Positions 1 to 10,788 of a DNA stretch of 64,000 nt are shown here, piece after piece. Position numbers and translations under genes: made by a program. The notes beneath the pieces are model-generated. The model saw only the letters and a list, made by a program, of their open reading frames with translations. It searched no databases and was not told the origin of the DNA. Every line of letters starts with the position of its first letter. Position 1 is the first letter of the stretch. This stretch comes from Dactylorhiza incarnata (Eukaryota; Streptophyta; Magnoliopsida; Asparagales; Orchidaceae). The stretch covers positions 5,935,001 to 5,999,000 of the forward strand of contig JAWHQI010000040.1 in assembly GCA_033032865.1 (NCBI GenBank). Reading direction: 5' to 3'.

Positions 1-900
1 ATGGTATATATAGCATAGACATTGATTTCTTCTTATAGAAAGTGATGATGCTAGGACGAAAATTTTATGGTAACAAGGTGCATGGTTATGTAAAGATTAC
101 AAGCATATGATTTGTTGGAAGGGGACACAGGGGCCTGCGTCATAAATCCGTAGACACCAAAAAAAATTACCGAAAAAGAAAAACTGATATAACTTCTAAA
201 CACAGTTGAATTTTGGCAATTTTGAGGGTCCAAATGAACTCAAACGAGCAAATCTCGTTTGCCATTGCATAGATCTTCTCGTCCTCATTTTGAAAAGTTA
301 TTATGGTCAAAAATTGGACAAGCAGATCAAAAGTTATGACCATTTGAAGTTTGCGTCAAAATCTCGCATATTTTTGTAAATTTAATTTTGGTTTTTGTTT
401 AAAAACATATGATTTTTGCAATTATTCAATTCTGATTTTTCGTGATTATGATTAAACATATTATAGGCTATCAAATGACATAAGGATATTAAATAAGTAA
501 TCAATCACTTATGCATTTTATACATTTTGCCAAAGACCCCATAATCTTCCTTTAAATCCTTTTTAGATAATTATTTTATTAGTATTGATAATATCATATA
601 AGCATTTAGCATTTAATTTATAATGATAATATAAGACATTTAAAGGTAATGGATTTAGAAGGTTAAAAATAAAAAGGATAGATAGGTCACTTGAGAGATG
701 ATATGACTTTTATTCAATTTCATTCAATTTCATTCATTAATGAATTTGTGGCTTAATGTGTGAAAATCATATCACATGTTATACAAAATGACCATAGCAT
801 GATGGTTAAAAAAGAAAACAAACAAAAAGGTTTAAGCATATCATGAGAGTTGATGATATTTCATATTTAACTATTTCTACTTCATGCATTTGTATGATAC
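1..900. other. Non-coding 3' region of C0
   Basis: AT-rich sequence downstream (minus strand) of the C0 gag. I find no credible coding frame, primer site or LTR end here. It corresponds in position to the long non-coding tract that follows gag in the related element N1, but I could not align them in detail by eye. Confidence 0.55.
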
Positions 901-2388
901 CTAATGAATAAGATATTTAAGTATCCAAAGGGGACCAAGTGGGATGGTTCCTTTGGGTACCCAAATACATTGTGTTTGCTTTTGGGGAGATGGAAATGAA
1001 TGAACCCTTTTGAGTAGAGTTTGTATTTCATTTTTAACTTTGGGTCTCCATTCAAACCTTGGTTTAATATTATTTTTATGCATCAAATTTCCATTATGAT
1101 TGTCTTTATTTTGAAGAGTATAATGGTAATGATGATTGAAAATATTTTTCATAGGAAATTTGTGCACTTCTATTTTTAAGTTGGGAGAAGAATGACTTTC
1201 TAAATAATAGTGATTGGGATTTTGATTTACAAATACTTTATGTTCCTTACTCCCATTTTTAGGTTTAGTCAAGACATTCATATTCAACTTGTTTTTAGAT
1301 ATTACTTGATATTGTGAATTAATGTTTTGAGAATTTGTCTTTACGATTTCCTTAAGCAACTTGATTTTAGTTTCTAATTCATTATTCTTAATTTTTAAAT
1401 TATGTCTAGCTTTATTATAAGCTATTGTGCCATTTTTAAGAGTGGAAACAATTGAATCAATATGATTTTGATAGTTATTTCTATATTCCTCAAAAGTTTC
1501 ATCCATCTCTTTAATTTCAATTTTATAGTCTTTACACTTAGCACAATTATTTTTCAAAGAAAAGTTTTCTAAACATAAACTTTCATTTTGTTCTTTTACA
1601 AAAAGAAGTTTCTTTTCAAGTTCCTTGTATTTTTCTTTTAAATCATTAAATTCTATACACGGCGTAAAATTTTCAATTAATGAAACATGGGTAGAACTAG
1701 ATAAATTAGAATTTGATTCTTCATTAATTTTTGCCTTTAAATCTTTATTTTCTAAGCGCAATTTGCAATTAGCATTTTTTAATTTCATAATTTTGCGCTT
1801 TGTAATTTGTAGCAATTGTAATGAAGAAATAGAATTACACACAATAAGAGATTTAGATTTCCTTACGGCGCTTGTGGATGAGGGAAGATTTGAACATATT
1901 GTTCCTTTGTCTTCTTCATCTTCCTCTTCCAAACAAGAGTTTCCATCATCCTTTCCGCTTGATGAGCATTATATGAATCCATCATTTGAGTAACTTTCTT
2001 GAATATTTGTGCAAGCTTGTATGTTCTCCAATTCTTGTGTTTGTTCCATACCTACAGAAGGAGAATCATAAGTTCTTTCAAGAAAATTCCAAATCTCATA
2101 AGCGGTGGGTAAAGTATAAATAAGTTTGAAAATATTTTGATCTAACGCACAAAATAAACTATTTATAGATTTTGCATTTAAAACAATTTCGTTTCTAGTT
2201 AGTATGTTAGGTGGCTTTTCAATAGTAATATTCCAAACTTTTTCATCTAAGGCCTTAAGAAAAATTTTCATTAATATTTTACACCCTTTATAATATTTGC
2301 CTATAAATAAAGGTGGTGATAATACTTTTTCATTTATATTAAAATTTTCCCCACTAATAGAAGCGAGATCATGATCAAGTGACGACAT
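901..2388 (-). pseudogene. gag: Copia gag (C0), one in-frame stop
   Basis: Capsid-type polyprotein of the Copia UBN2/DUF4219 kind. A single minus-strand frame runs about 495 codons from the ATG at 2388 to 901, broken only by one TAA at 1969-1971. The first 139 residues contain the N-terminal gag motif (PPLFIGKYY, then LNAKSINSLFCAL and AYEIWNFLERTYD). The rest is a long polar, coiled-coil-like region rich in Lys, Asn and Glu, ending near an IWVPKG motif that in autonomous Copia elements lies just before protease. No CX2CX4HX4C knuckle is evident. N1 carries the same protein in a more broken state. The near-intact frame suggests either recent insertion or purifying selection on gag while pol is absent; the first is simpler. 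Confidence 0.8.
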
Positions 2389-2424
2389 TATTCCCGGTTG
2401 TTAAGCCAATTTGGAATAACCTCA

Positions 2425-2435
2425 CTCTGATACCA
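2425..2435 (-). promoter_or_regulatory. Primer binding site of C0 (tRNA-iMet)
   Basis: The minus strand reads TGGTATCAGAG two bases after the LTR end. This is complementary to the 3' end of plant initiator tRNA-Met, the usual primer of Copia elements. Confidence 0.88.
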
Positions 2436-2437
2436 CT

Positions 2438-3702
2438 TGTTGGATCTTGAGGGGCCCTTAGAGGGGGGTGAATAAGGGTTTTAGAAAACTTTATAGAAAA
2501 CATTTGATACTTTGGTAAAAGTAAGTTAAATCAAAAGTAAAGAGATGATGAAATTAGAAATGAACTTAGAAATGAAATCAATTTTATTAAACAAGAAAAG
2601 ACATGATTATCATTTATAAATTTGATTACAAAATCTGATTTCTATGACGCTAGAAATCGAAGCGAATAATATGAAAACTCTTTTTGTTTTCTATACCGAC
2701 TCGTATCCCCACGAACCGGTTGGCTTTAGCCGATCTCTCTCCAGATACGGCCTCAAGCCGCTCTAGCCAATCTATCACCAGAAAGGCCTCGAGCACCGCC
2801 TAGATCTACTCCCTAGACCTAGTCGCCAACACGAGGCAAATTCCTCTCTAAGTCCCACCCAGACCTAGTCGCCAACACGAGGCAAATTCACGAACCGATT
2901 ACAAAGATAAAATTAAAAGACAAATACAAAAGACAAATATAAAACTCCCTATGAGGTCATCTGAAGGAGACGCCGAAGAACCGCTGGAGGTCGTTGAAGT
3001 CCAAGCCTCCTTCGATTCCTCCTTTTGAATTTGTGTGGGAGATGATGATCTAGAAAAATACAGCCCTCAAGGAGTTTCTGAAGTGCTGGAATAGGGCTCT
3101 TTTTAATCAGTCGTTGGAGAAGATGAAATCCACCTTTTTATAGGACTGGAAGCTAATGCCGGCTTTAAGAGTTAACGTCGGGCATTGACTCTGTATAGAA
3201 ATAACTTGATGGCTCGGATCTTCAAAATAGGAAGGAGATTCTGCAACTTTGGAAACTTTCATTTTAGGCAACCTTAACGCTGGCGTTGACTCTAACGCCG
3301 GGCGTTGAGTCAAATCATTCCCGAAGTGCTCCTGCAATTACGGCTGCTTCCCTCCATTCATTTTGCATCTTGGCAGGAATAAAAGTTAACGCCGGCGTTA
3401 AGAGTTAACATCGGGCGTTGAGTCAAATCATTCCTAAATTGCTCATGCAATCACGACAGCTTCCCTCCATTCATTTTGCATCTTGGCGGGAACAAAATTT
3501 AACGTCGACGTTAAGAGTTAACGTCGGGCGTTAGCTCTCTTCCTTTCTTTTCAGCATGAGAACAAGTCCAGACCAATAGCAGCAACCTAGTGTCATATAT
3601 GTTCAAAACATGCATGCTAAAAACACAAAGGCAAACAAGATCAAATACAAGTAGGATTTGTTATTCTCCAATCAAAGGGATGCGGAAAACCATGTTCCAA
3701 CA
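2438..3702 (-). repeat. 5' LTR of C0
   Basis: 1265 bp with TGTTGG...CCAACA ends. Its start and end sequences match the LTRs of N1 and, more weakly, C3 (the C-tract near the 3' end, the GGCTA-GCCAACC block, and the end CCAACA). On the minus strand a TATA box (CCTATAAAAAGG) lies at 3133-3144, and an array of TAACG/CGTTA palindromes at 3160-3540 lies directly upstream of it. A 23-bp sequence reading CCTCGTGTTGGCGACTAGGT on the minus strand occurs twice (around 2822-2887). Confidence 0.88.
3160..3540. repeat. TTAACGCCGGCGTTAA palindrome cluster in C0 U3
   Basis: At least seven variants of a TAACG..CGTTA dyad in 380 bp. Two are perfect 16-bp palindromes: TTAACGCCGGCGTTAA at 3386-3401 and TTAACGTCGACGTTAA at 3499-3514. 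They differ at two symmetric positions, so the dyad is kept while the sequence changed. The cluster sits immediately upstream of the TATA box. Confidence 0.85.
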
Positions 3703-5374
3703 ATATGCTCCTAAGTCTGAAGGGAAGAAGAAGGAAGGGCTGAGATGTTACAGGTGAAATAAGCTTGGTCACTTCAAAAGAGATTACGAGGTCAATCTTC
3801 AGCCAGGGCATGCTGTAGGAAAGGAGGAGGCTGGTTCCAATGCAGATGATAGATGGGTTGATGGAGCTTTCATAATGGGCACGTGTGTTCGGGCTATGGC
3901 TTCCGTCAATTATCAGGATGATTAGATAGTTGATTCGGGTTGTGGTCATCACCTAACAGGAGACGAGTTGAAGTTCTCTTCTTTGCAGGCATATACAGGT
4001 AATGATGCTATCATTACGGTTGATGATACTATACATGCAGTAGAGAAGGAGGGTGTAGTTTCTTTGAACGATGATAGAGGTACTCTTACGTTGAAGAGTG
4101 TCTATCATGTTCCAGCGATGAAGAAAAACCTCTTCTCGGTGACCAATATTGTGGATGATGGCTATCACGTTCTGTTTGGTCTAAAAGAAGTGAAGTTTCT
4201 TAGAAACATGTCAGCAGTGGAGGCTGAAGTCACTCATGTCGGCAGAAGGGTGAAGAACTTGTTTATGTTGTCTACAAGTTCTTATGTTGATAAGATGAGG
4301 ACTAATAATAGCGCTGCTATATGGCATGAAAGACTCGGACATGTTGGGATGGACAAGTTGAATGTTATAGCAGGGAGAGGCCTTGTGAGAGGTTTGTCAA
4401 GTTTGTCATCCTTCGGCGAAGGTCATATTTGTGCAGGTTGTCAATATGGTAAGGCTCAATGTCTTCCATTTGACAAGTCACAAAGCAGATGTAAAGCACC
4501 ATTGCAGTGTATTCATGTTGATCTGTTTGGACTTACCGCAACTGTCAATCTTGGAGGCAGCAGGTATATGCTGGTTTTGATTGATGACTTCACTAGATAT
4601 ACTTGGGTATATTTTCTGAAGAAGAAGTCGGAAGCATTCATGAGGTTTGTGGAGTTCAAGGAGCTAGTGGAGGGTCGGCTCAACTTGCGGATCAAGAAGC
4701 TTAGAACTGGCAATGTAGGGGAGTTTACCTCCAAAGCGTTCTTTAACTTCTGTAGGAAGCATGGCATCCATAGAGAGCTTTCTTTTGCTCACACTCCACA
4801 ATAGAATGGCGTTGCAGAGCGGAAGATCCGTCATCTGACGGAGACCTGCAAGTGTTGGCTTCATGCCAAGAGTATCCCAAAGTCCTTCTGGGCAGAGGGA
4901 ATGTCTTGTGCAACTTATGTCATCAATCGGATGCCTCTCAGTCCCATCAACATGAAGACCTCTCATGAGTTGATGTTCAAGATAAAGCCTACGGTGGAAT
5001 ACCTTCGATTGTTCAGATCTACCTGCTACATGCATGTTCTTGATGCCCTCGGAATGAAGCTAGATGCGAAAGAAAGGAAGCTAGTCTTTGTTGGTTATGA
5101 TGACCAGAAGAAGGGTTGGAGATGCATTGATCCAGAGACACTGAGTGCTGTGGTCTCAAGGGATGTGGTATTCGACGAGCTGACATCATACCAGGGTAGC
5201 TCATCTGTTGAGCTACAAGGAAGCAGGGTAGATGGTGGACCAGGAGAAGCTATAAAAGAGTTTTTGGTGGAGTTGCATGTTTCTCCAGGTGCTTCTAGCT
5301 CTAGGTCAGGTACTTCAGGTTCTAGAAGCAGGGGGGCGATGCTCCAAAAATACCTGAAAGGAGAGCTAGTCTAG
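3703..5374 (+). pseudogene. pol: C1 gag knuckle, protease and integrase remnant
   Basis: The frame opens with a decayed CX2CX4HX4C knuckle at about 3745-3790 (second Cys is now TGA, last Cys is Tyr). The aspartic protease motif DSGCGHHLTG follows at about 3933-3962. A long open frame (3968-4804) contains the GAG-pre-integrase box (HERLGHVGMDKL, then CAGCQYGKA) and the start of the integrase core (HVDLFG, then YTWVYFLKKKSE). The second catalytic region reads RTGNVGEF where the family has an Asp at the third position, so a catalytic residue is lost. A TAG interrupts at 4801-4803, then the integrase C-terminal part continues (NGVAERKIRHLTE, 4901-5374). Confidence 0.85.
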
Positions 5375-5384
5375 AATAAGTAGC

Positions 5385-7060
5385 TTAAGAGGTGGATCGG
5401 AGTAAAGCTCTGAGGAGGTCCAAGAGGACCCTTATTCCACCAGATCGGTATACGGGGGGAAACTTGGTGAGCTTTGTCTCATGTTTCTTTGCAGTTCCCC
5501 TGGATGAGAGAGAGCCATCTTGTTTTGAAAATTTTGTTGGAGTTAAGGAGTGAGAAGGAGCCATGGATGAAGAAATGGCTGCCCTCAGGAATAATGAGAC
5601 TTGGAACTTGGTGCCTAAGGTTGAGGGTGTTACTCCGGTGACTTGCAAGTGGGTCTTCAAGCTGAAGAAGAAGGCTGATGGTAGCATTGAGCGGTACAAG
5701 GCTCGCCTTGTAACTCGAGGATTCTCTTAGAAGTATGGGGAGGATTAAGAAGAAACCTTCAGCCCCGTTGCTAAAATGACTTTGGTTCGGGTGGTGATCG
5801 CATTGGCAGCGTGCCAAGGATGGAAGATTTGGCAACTCAATGTAAAGACTGCTTTATTGTATTGCAAGATTGACAAGGATATCTTCATGGATCAGCCACC
5901 TGGTTATGTTACCGAAGAGCACCCAAGATATGTGTGCAAGCTCAAGAAGGCTCTTTACGGCTTGAAGCAGGCGCCTCGGGCATGGTATGGAAAGATTGCA
6001 GAATACCTCCAGTTCTTCGGATACTTTGCTTCTGATTCTGATTCGACCTTATTCGTAAAGAAGACGGGGGAGCTTCAGTTCTTGGTGCTGTTATACGTTG
6101 ACGATATGATCGTCATGGGGAATTCTAAAATGGAGGTAGCTAGACTCCGAGCTGAGTTAGCTATAAGATTTGAGATGAAGGACTTGGGTGAGCACCACCA
6201 TTTCCTTGGACTCAAAGTGGAGAGGAAAGAGAGCGGTATGCTTGTTTCCCAGAAAGGCTATGCAGATCGGATTGTGAAGAGGTTTGGTATGGAAGGGGGG
6301 GAAGAGAAGCTCTACTCTGCTTGAAGTTGGAGTTCATCTTTGACGAGATGAAGGGGAGATTCGTTCTGATCCTTTGGTGTTCCGAGCTTTGGTCAGTAGT
6401 CTGATATACTTGACGATCACGAGGCCAAATATTGCTTATGCAGTTGGCAGGGTGAATCGGTTTATGGTAGAGCCTCGGAAACCTCATCTTATGGCAGCTA
6501 GGAGTATCTTGAAGTATGTAAAATCTACCTCAGATTTGGGTCTCTTTTACGGGAGAGATTCAGGCTTTTGCTTGCATGGACACATGGATGCTAATTATGG
6601 AGGAGATTCAGCTGATCGGAGATCGACTTCTGGATATGTCTTTATGACAGGCTCTATAGTTATATCATGGTGCAACAAGAAGCAAGATTTTGTGTCTGTC
6701 TCTACCACGAAAGCGGAGTACAAAGCTTTGGCTTTGGCAGCTCAGGAATCCATCTAGCTTAAGAGGCTTGTGGAGGACATTCATAGGGAGGTGCGAGGTC
6801 CTACTCTGCTACATGGTGACAATGAGAGAGCTCTCAAACTGGTGAACAATCCAGTTTGTCACGCACGTACAAAGCACATAGAGATTCATCATCATTTCAT
6901 TCGTGAGAAGGAGATGGAGGGATCTCTGAATGTGGAGCATGTGCAGAGCAAGGATAATGTTGCTGACATATTTACAAAGTCATTGTCGAAGGGACCATTT
7001 GGTCGGTTGCGGAGTTTGCATGGGTTTACTTCCACTTCCCACTTTAAGGGGGAGTGTTAA
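5385..7060 (+). pseudogene. pol: C1 reverse transcriptase and RNase H remnant
   Basis: Copia RT with stops near 5551, 5728 and 5746, then an open stretch from 5776. The YVDD catalytic box is intact (LLYVDDMIVMG, about 6090-6115). A frameshift in the G-run near 6295-6302 separates the end of RT from the next part (6374-6757, SLIYLTITRPNIAYAVG), and a TAG at 6757 separates that from the RNase H end (6770-7060), which closes with the Copia signature NVADIFTKSL. The terminal TAA lies six bases inside the 3' LTR. Lineage within Copia is not certain. Confidence 0.85.
7046..7054 (+). other. Polypurine tract of C1
   Basis: AAGGGGGAG directly abuts the TGTTAAA start of the 3' LTR, the expected position for plus-strand priming. 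Confidence 0.85.
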
Positions 7061-8222
7061 ATTTTTGAAGTATAAGTGGAAGGGGTCTGGGCGGTCTGCA
7101 GAATGGAGAACGCAGAGACCGCGCGATCTGTGTGGGTGTTCTGGTCGGTCTGTTCTGGGAGACCGTAGGTGTCTGGGCGGTTTGCACAGGTTGTTCTGGC
7201 GACTTGTTCTAAGTCGGACAGATGTTCAAGTAGGTTTGCCTTCTTGCAGTGACCGAGCGGTCTGACGACATGTTCTAGTCAGTCAGGGTTGCTGAAGAAG
7301 TGTTATGCTCTTATTACGAGACTGGGTGTTTTGGTAAGTAACTGCGAAGTTTAATAAGGAAGTTGATGGCCATGCTGAGCTCGGGTGGTGAGCCATATGA
7401 GATCGATCGCGATCTGATGGGCGGTTAGTGTATCTCTTTTTAGGCGGTGATGACATCCATCAGCTTGCCTATAAATATGGGTGCAGGGACTGTCATTTGA
7501 GATAGAGAACTGTAATAACTACAACTTGGGTTGTTTTTGTCGGTCTCTTATTGAGGTTGTGCGGTCTCGGAAGTGTCTTGACTGTTTGTTGTGTTCGCAG
7601 GTCAGCGGACAGCATGGTGCGGTCTCATTCCTTGGTAATTTCCCAGTTGTGAATAACCAGTTCGCCAGCAGTCTTCCTCTAGGCGATCTGCGGTTTAGTT
7701 CTTGAGCTGTTCACGGTGAACTTGGCGATCAGGCGACCTCAGCGGTCAGGCGATCTTAGTTTGTGGTTTGGCGACAGCTTGTGTAGTTCTGGTTTCTGTT
7801 CGCTGAAGCTTCTGTGACAAGGCGACCTCGCGGTCAGGCGGTCTTGAAGTGCGGACAAGTTTTGGTTTTCAGCTGTTCAATAAAGTAGCAAGTCGAGCGG
7901 TATGTGGTTGCAGTCTGGCAGTTCAAGGTCATCAAGCCTGCTCTGTTCGCATGGCCTCAGTGATAGTCGTGCGGCTTGTTTGTTTGAGCAGTCTGGCGGT
8001 CTCTCCTTTGGCAGTTCGCTAATGGTTTGTTTTTGTGTCTTGTGCTTCTCTCCTTTGTGATTCTTATGAATCATGTATCGCCATGTATGTCTCGAGTTGT
8101 ATAGAGATAGCAAATAACAAGAGCACTATTCTGTCTTCCAATTATCACTGATTGTCATTCTTGTGGATTGTGTTGAAGTGTTCCGCATTATTACTTCACT
8201 CTGGACCTCTAAAATTTTAGCA
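7055..8222 (+). repeat. 3' LTR of C1, dense in GCGGTC/GCGATC/GCGACC words
   Basis: 1168 bp from TGTTAAA to TTTAGCA. A TATA box (TATAAATA) lies at 7470-7477. By hand count the hexamers GCGGTC, GCGATC, GCGACC and their complements occur about 17 times (for example 7091, 7117, 7257, 7561, 7683, 7725, 7742, 7830, 7838, 7996), against fewer than two expected by chance in this length. The interior of C1 is not enriched. The same words fill the unrelated Tat element at 19435-32039. Confidence 0.85.
7470..7477 (+). promoter_or_regulatory. TATA box in C1 LTR
   Basis: TATAAATA lies at 7470-7477, about 415 bp into the LTR, which would set the U3/R boundary some 30 bp downstream. Confidence 0.7.
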
Positions 8223-9057
8223 TCTACCACTACACATATGTATATAGATAATTGAAGCTGTAATAGAGCATGGTATAGAGCAAGTAAAGAACAGTAAGTA
8301 AAGATAAGTACATAATAGAAAAGTAACCATTGATTTATAGGAATGACCATACAAACCTATAGACCAAGGGGTCGTTTAGCAAGGCCTATCATAGAAAAAG
8401 TACCATAACCAATTTATACGATAGGGGTAGGGGTTGAAATGAAAAGCTTATGCCATGACTTGCAGAGTTATGCAGTTTAATGTTATGTTCACATAAGTGC
8501 AACTCACACACTTCGACTCTATGAGCACAGACCTTTAGTTCCCCCTTTTAGGAGCTAGCAAGACTCCCAGCATACTCCCGTAGTGGCAAATGGAAGCGGT
8601 GGGTTGGGCCTCTCCCACGCCATACCCACCTCTAGGATGGTATTCACACTACCTAACCTAGACCTATCGTACGCCTCAACGCAAAATAGCGGAGCGCCTG
8701 CGTACTCTTACTGGCTGGACCACCAGACTTTCACGACTAAGTGCAAATTCCACACTTGCTGAGTCAACGTATTGAGGTCGGTGTGAACGACCGTCCAATA
8801 CCAAACACCCACCACCTTTATGCACATGCAATTATGAATTACTATCTATCTCCGAACCATAAGCTCCCCAGGCTAACCTGCCCGTCACCATAACCTTCCG
8901 AGCCACCGGCTCACCGGACTAACCTGTCTGTGCCTGCAACCACCGAGCCTACCGCTCGTATGACCAAACCAACTAACCACCCTTTGTAACGGGGTGTGGG
9001 TGAGTGTATTATTAAGTTAATCTTGTACATCAACTTATTCCTACAGCTTAGGGATAA

Positions 9058-9148
9058 TCTTGGACTTCCCGAGGTCTACCCTGTGAGGGGCTCGCAGCGG
9101 TACTAGGAGCTATAATGGGATGACACCCCAAAGCTCCCTTTCTCAAGA
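9058..9148 (-). ncRNA. Structured motif copy A (about 90 nt)
   Basis: On the minus strand it folds as TCTTG...CAAGA closing stem, then GGAGCT...AGCTCC enclosing TGGG...CCCA, then a CCC(CTCACA)GGG hairpin inside CGAG...CTCG. The stretches CTAGTACC and CTCGGGAAGTCC are shared with copies B, C and D. The flanking sequence is unrelated to the flanks of the other copies. Role unknown. Confidence 0.65.
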
Positions 9149-9264
9149 CACTTAATGTTATTGGTAACTAACCATAAGAATACCCCTCTTATCTTTACAC
9201 TTGGTTTACCCTAAGTGGTTTATGACTCTCTAGGGGAAAGGCGATTTATCGTCAATCCCGAACA

Positions 9265-10788
9265 TGATGCGTGTCGGCAAGTGCACCGGTCGCTGTCAAG
9301 TAATAAATGTGGAGAGTGGACTCCCCGAATGTCAATCTCTTGAGGAATGCAGGTTGGGTGAACGAAAAGCGTAGCATGACTCTTGTTACACAAGCAAAAC
9401 ACACATGAAAAAGGGGGGTTCTTGGTTGGGTTTCCTAGTCTTAACAACAACAAAAAGAGATGCGGGTCGAAAACACCGCTTCGCAAGGTGAGATGGATGC
9501 AACGGCCGTGATGTCGTGCTTCGTGAGGCGGAATGGAGTGTGTTCTAGCGCGAAAGGGTGAGGGTCGTAAACACCTCTTCACAACCATTGTTAGCTCTTG
9601 CTAACACGGAACAAACACCTTGTGTGCGTGTGCGAGTGAGTGAGTGAGAAGGGAGTGGATCACAAACAAACCATGAAGAACAACAAGGAAACATTCATTT
9701 CAACAAACGTCATCATAATATTCGAGTTTACGCGGTTCAACGAGTACAATGGAGGAAAGAGGAAAGAAATAACCGATGGTGAAGACTAGCGGCCGTTCAC
9801 GGCCGGAATGGTAGGTTGTCGGGCTACCTCCGGACTCGGGCGGACTATGCTTCCGGCGTAGAGAGCTGTCACGATCTCCCTACGTAGCTCCGTCGTCTTC
9901 GACTTCAGGTTCCTTCTTCTTCTCACCGGCCGGAATGAGAGAATGGTTGCTTGGAGGCTTGCGGACGATGGAGAACACTCACGGACAATGGAGGAAGGCT
10001 TGGAATGGATGGAGGAGGCTTCCCCTTGCGTAGAAGATGAAGTGGAGGCGTCCCACGGTGAAGGTCGGCGGCGTACGGAACAGGAATCCCGCTCCCGGCG
10101 GCTGATAATGCCCTAAAAATTGCAACAGGCGTTTAAATAGGCGCTGGAATAAATACTGCGCACGGTCATTGGCGCACGACCAGTGGTCGTGCGCACTAGC
10201 GTTGATGGTCGTGCGCAATACAGCAAACAGAACTCAGAATTTTAATGATAAGTGCGCACGAGTAGTGGCGCACGACCGGTGGTCGTGCGCACTGGCGTTG
10301 GTGGTCGTGCGCACTGGCGTTGGTGGTCGTGCGCACTGCACCAAACAGAACTCAGAATTTTAATGATAAGTGCGCACGAGCAGTGGCGCACGACCGGTGG
10401 TCGTGCGCACTGGCGTTGGTGGTCGTGCGCACTGCACCAAACAGAACTCGTGAAAAAGGGTTAAGTGCACACGATCAGTGGCGCACGACCAGTGGTCGTG
10501 CGCAATAGAACCGGCGATCGTGCGCAGTGTTCCTGTGCAGAATTGCACCGGGAACACTCGCACGACTCCTATTCCAGGCACAACCACAAATCTAGCCACT
10601 GAAAGTGGCACTTGACAGCACATGAATACTACTAATGACAATAAGCACGAAAATCACACCAAAGTGGGCCTAGATGTGCACCTAGCATGGATTATCAAAT
10701 ATAAGCTATAACAAGGCTATAGTGCGGTGAATTGACTAAAAAACGGCCCGGATGAGTCCATAAATGTGTAAATGATCAGGACTCATCA
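9265..10788 (-). mobile_element. Solo LTR of an Athila-like Gypsy family
   Basis: 1524 bp with TGATGC...CTCATCA ends, flanked by GAACA at 9260-9264 and again at 10789-10793. No internal sequence or second LTR is attached, so it is a solo LTR left by LTR-LTR recombination. The TGATGAGT start on the minus strand resembles the LTRs of N2. A TATA-like CTATTTAAAC lies at about 10131-10140 on the minus strand, preceded by a palindromic repeat array at 10150-10525. Confidence 0.88.
10150..10525. repeat. GTGCGCAC/GGTCGTGCGC tandem array in solo LTR U3
   Basis: About three and a half diverged tandem units of 85-120 bp, each with GTGCGCACGA and a long dyad. The dyad at 10268-10290 has perfect 10-bp arms (GCGCACGACC and GGTCGTGCGC) around GGT. 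Units are joined by a shared CAGAACTCAGAATTTTAATG segment. The array lies just upstream (minus strand) of the TATA-like box. Confidence 0.85.

Larger units (their letters stand above)
1..3702 (-). mobile_element. C0: Copia LTR element, gag-only, 3' end outside window
   Basis: The element runs right to left. Its 5' LTR is 2438-3702, followed on the minus strand by an initiator tRNA-Met primer site (2425-2435) and a gag frame (2388-901). No protease, integrase or reverse transcriptase follows in the 900 bases left of gag. The right end (CCAACA at 3697-3702) abuts the gag zinc-knuckle region of plus-strand element C1, so C0 inserted into C1. The other LTR and the left target duplication lie outside the window. 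LTR ends, leader and gag match element N1 at 41679-49015, so C0 is a second member of the same family. Confidence 0.85.
3703..8222 (+). mobile_element. C1: Copia LTR element, 5' part cut off by C0
   Basis: Plus-strand Copia element beginning within gag at 3703, where C0 inserted. It has gag knuckle, protease, integrase, reverse transcriptase and RNase H in Copia order, a polypurine tract at 7046-7054, and a 3' LTR at 7055-8222. Its 5' LTR and most of gag must lie left of the window. Stops and frameshifts break every domain. The right boundary at 8222 is inferred from the TTTAGCA end that complements the TGTTAAA start; the target duplication cannot be checked. Confidence 0.85.

Noticed and set aside
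3386..3514. CRISPR-like reading of the regularly spaced palindromes
   Set aside because: Repeats are diverged, spacing is irregular and this is a plant retrotransposon LTR.
10169..10641. Several overlapping frames on both strands in the solo LTR
   Set aside because: They are read from the GTGCGCAC tandem array, with repeated peptides in all frames; no start or promoter context fits.
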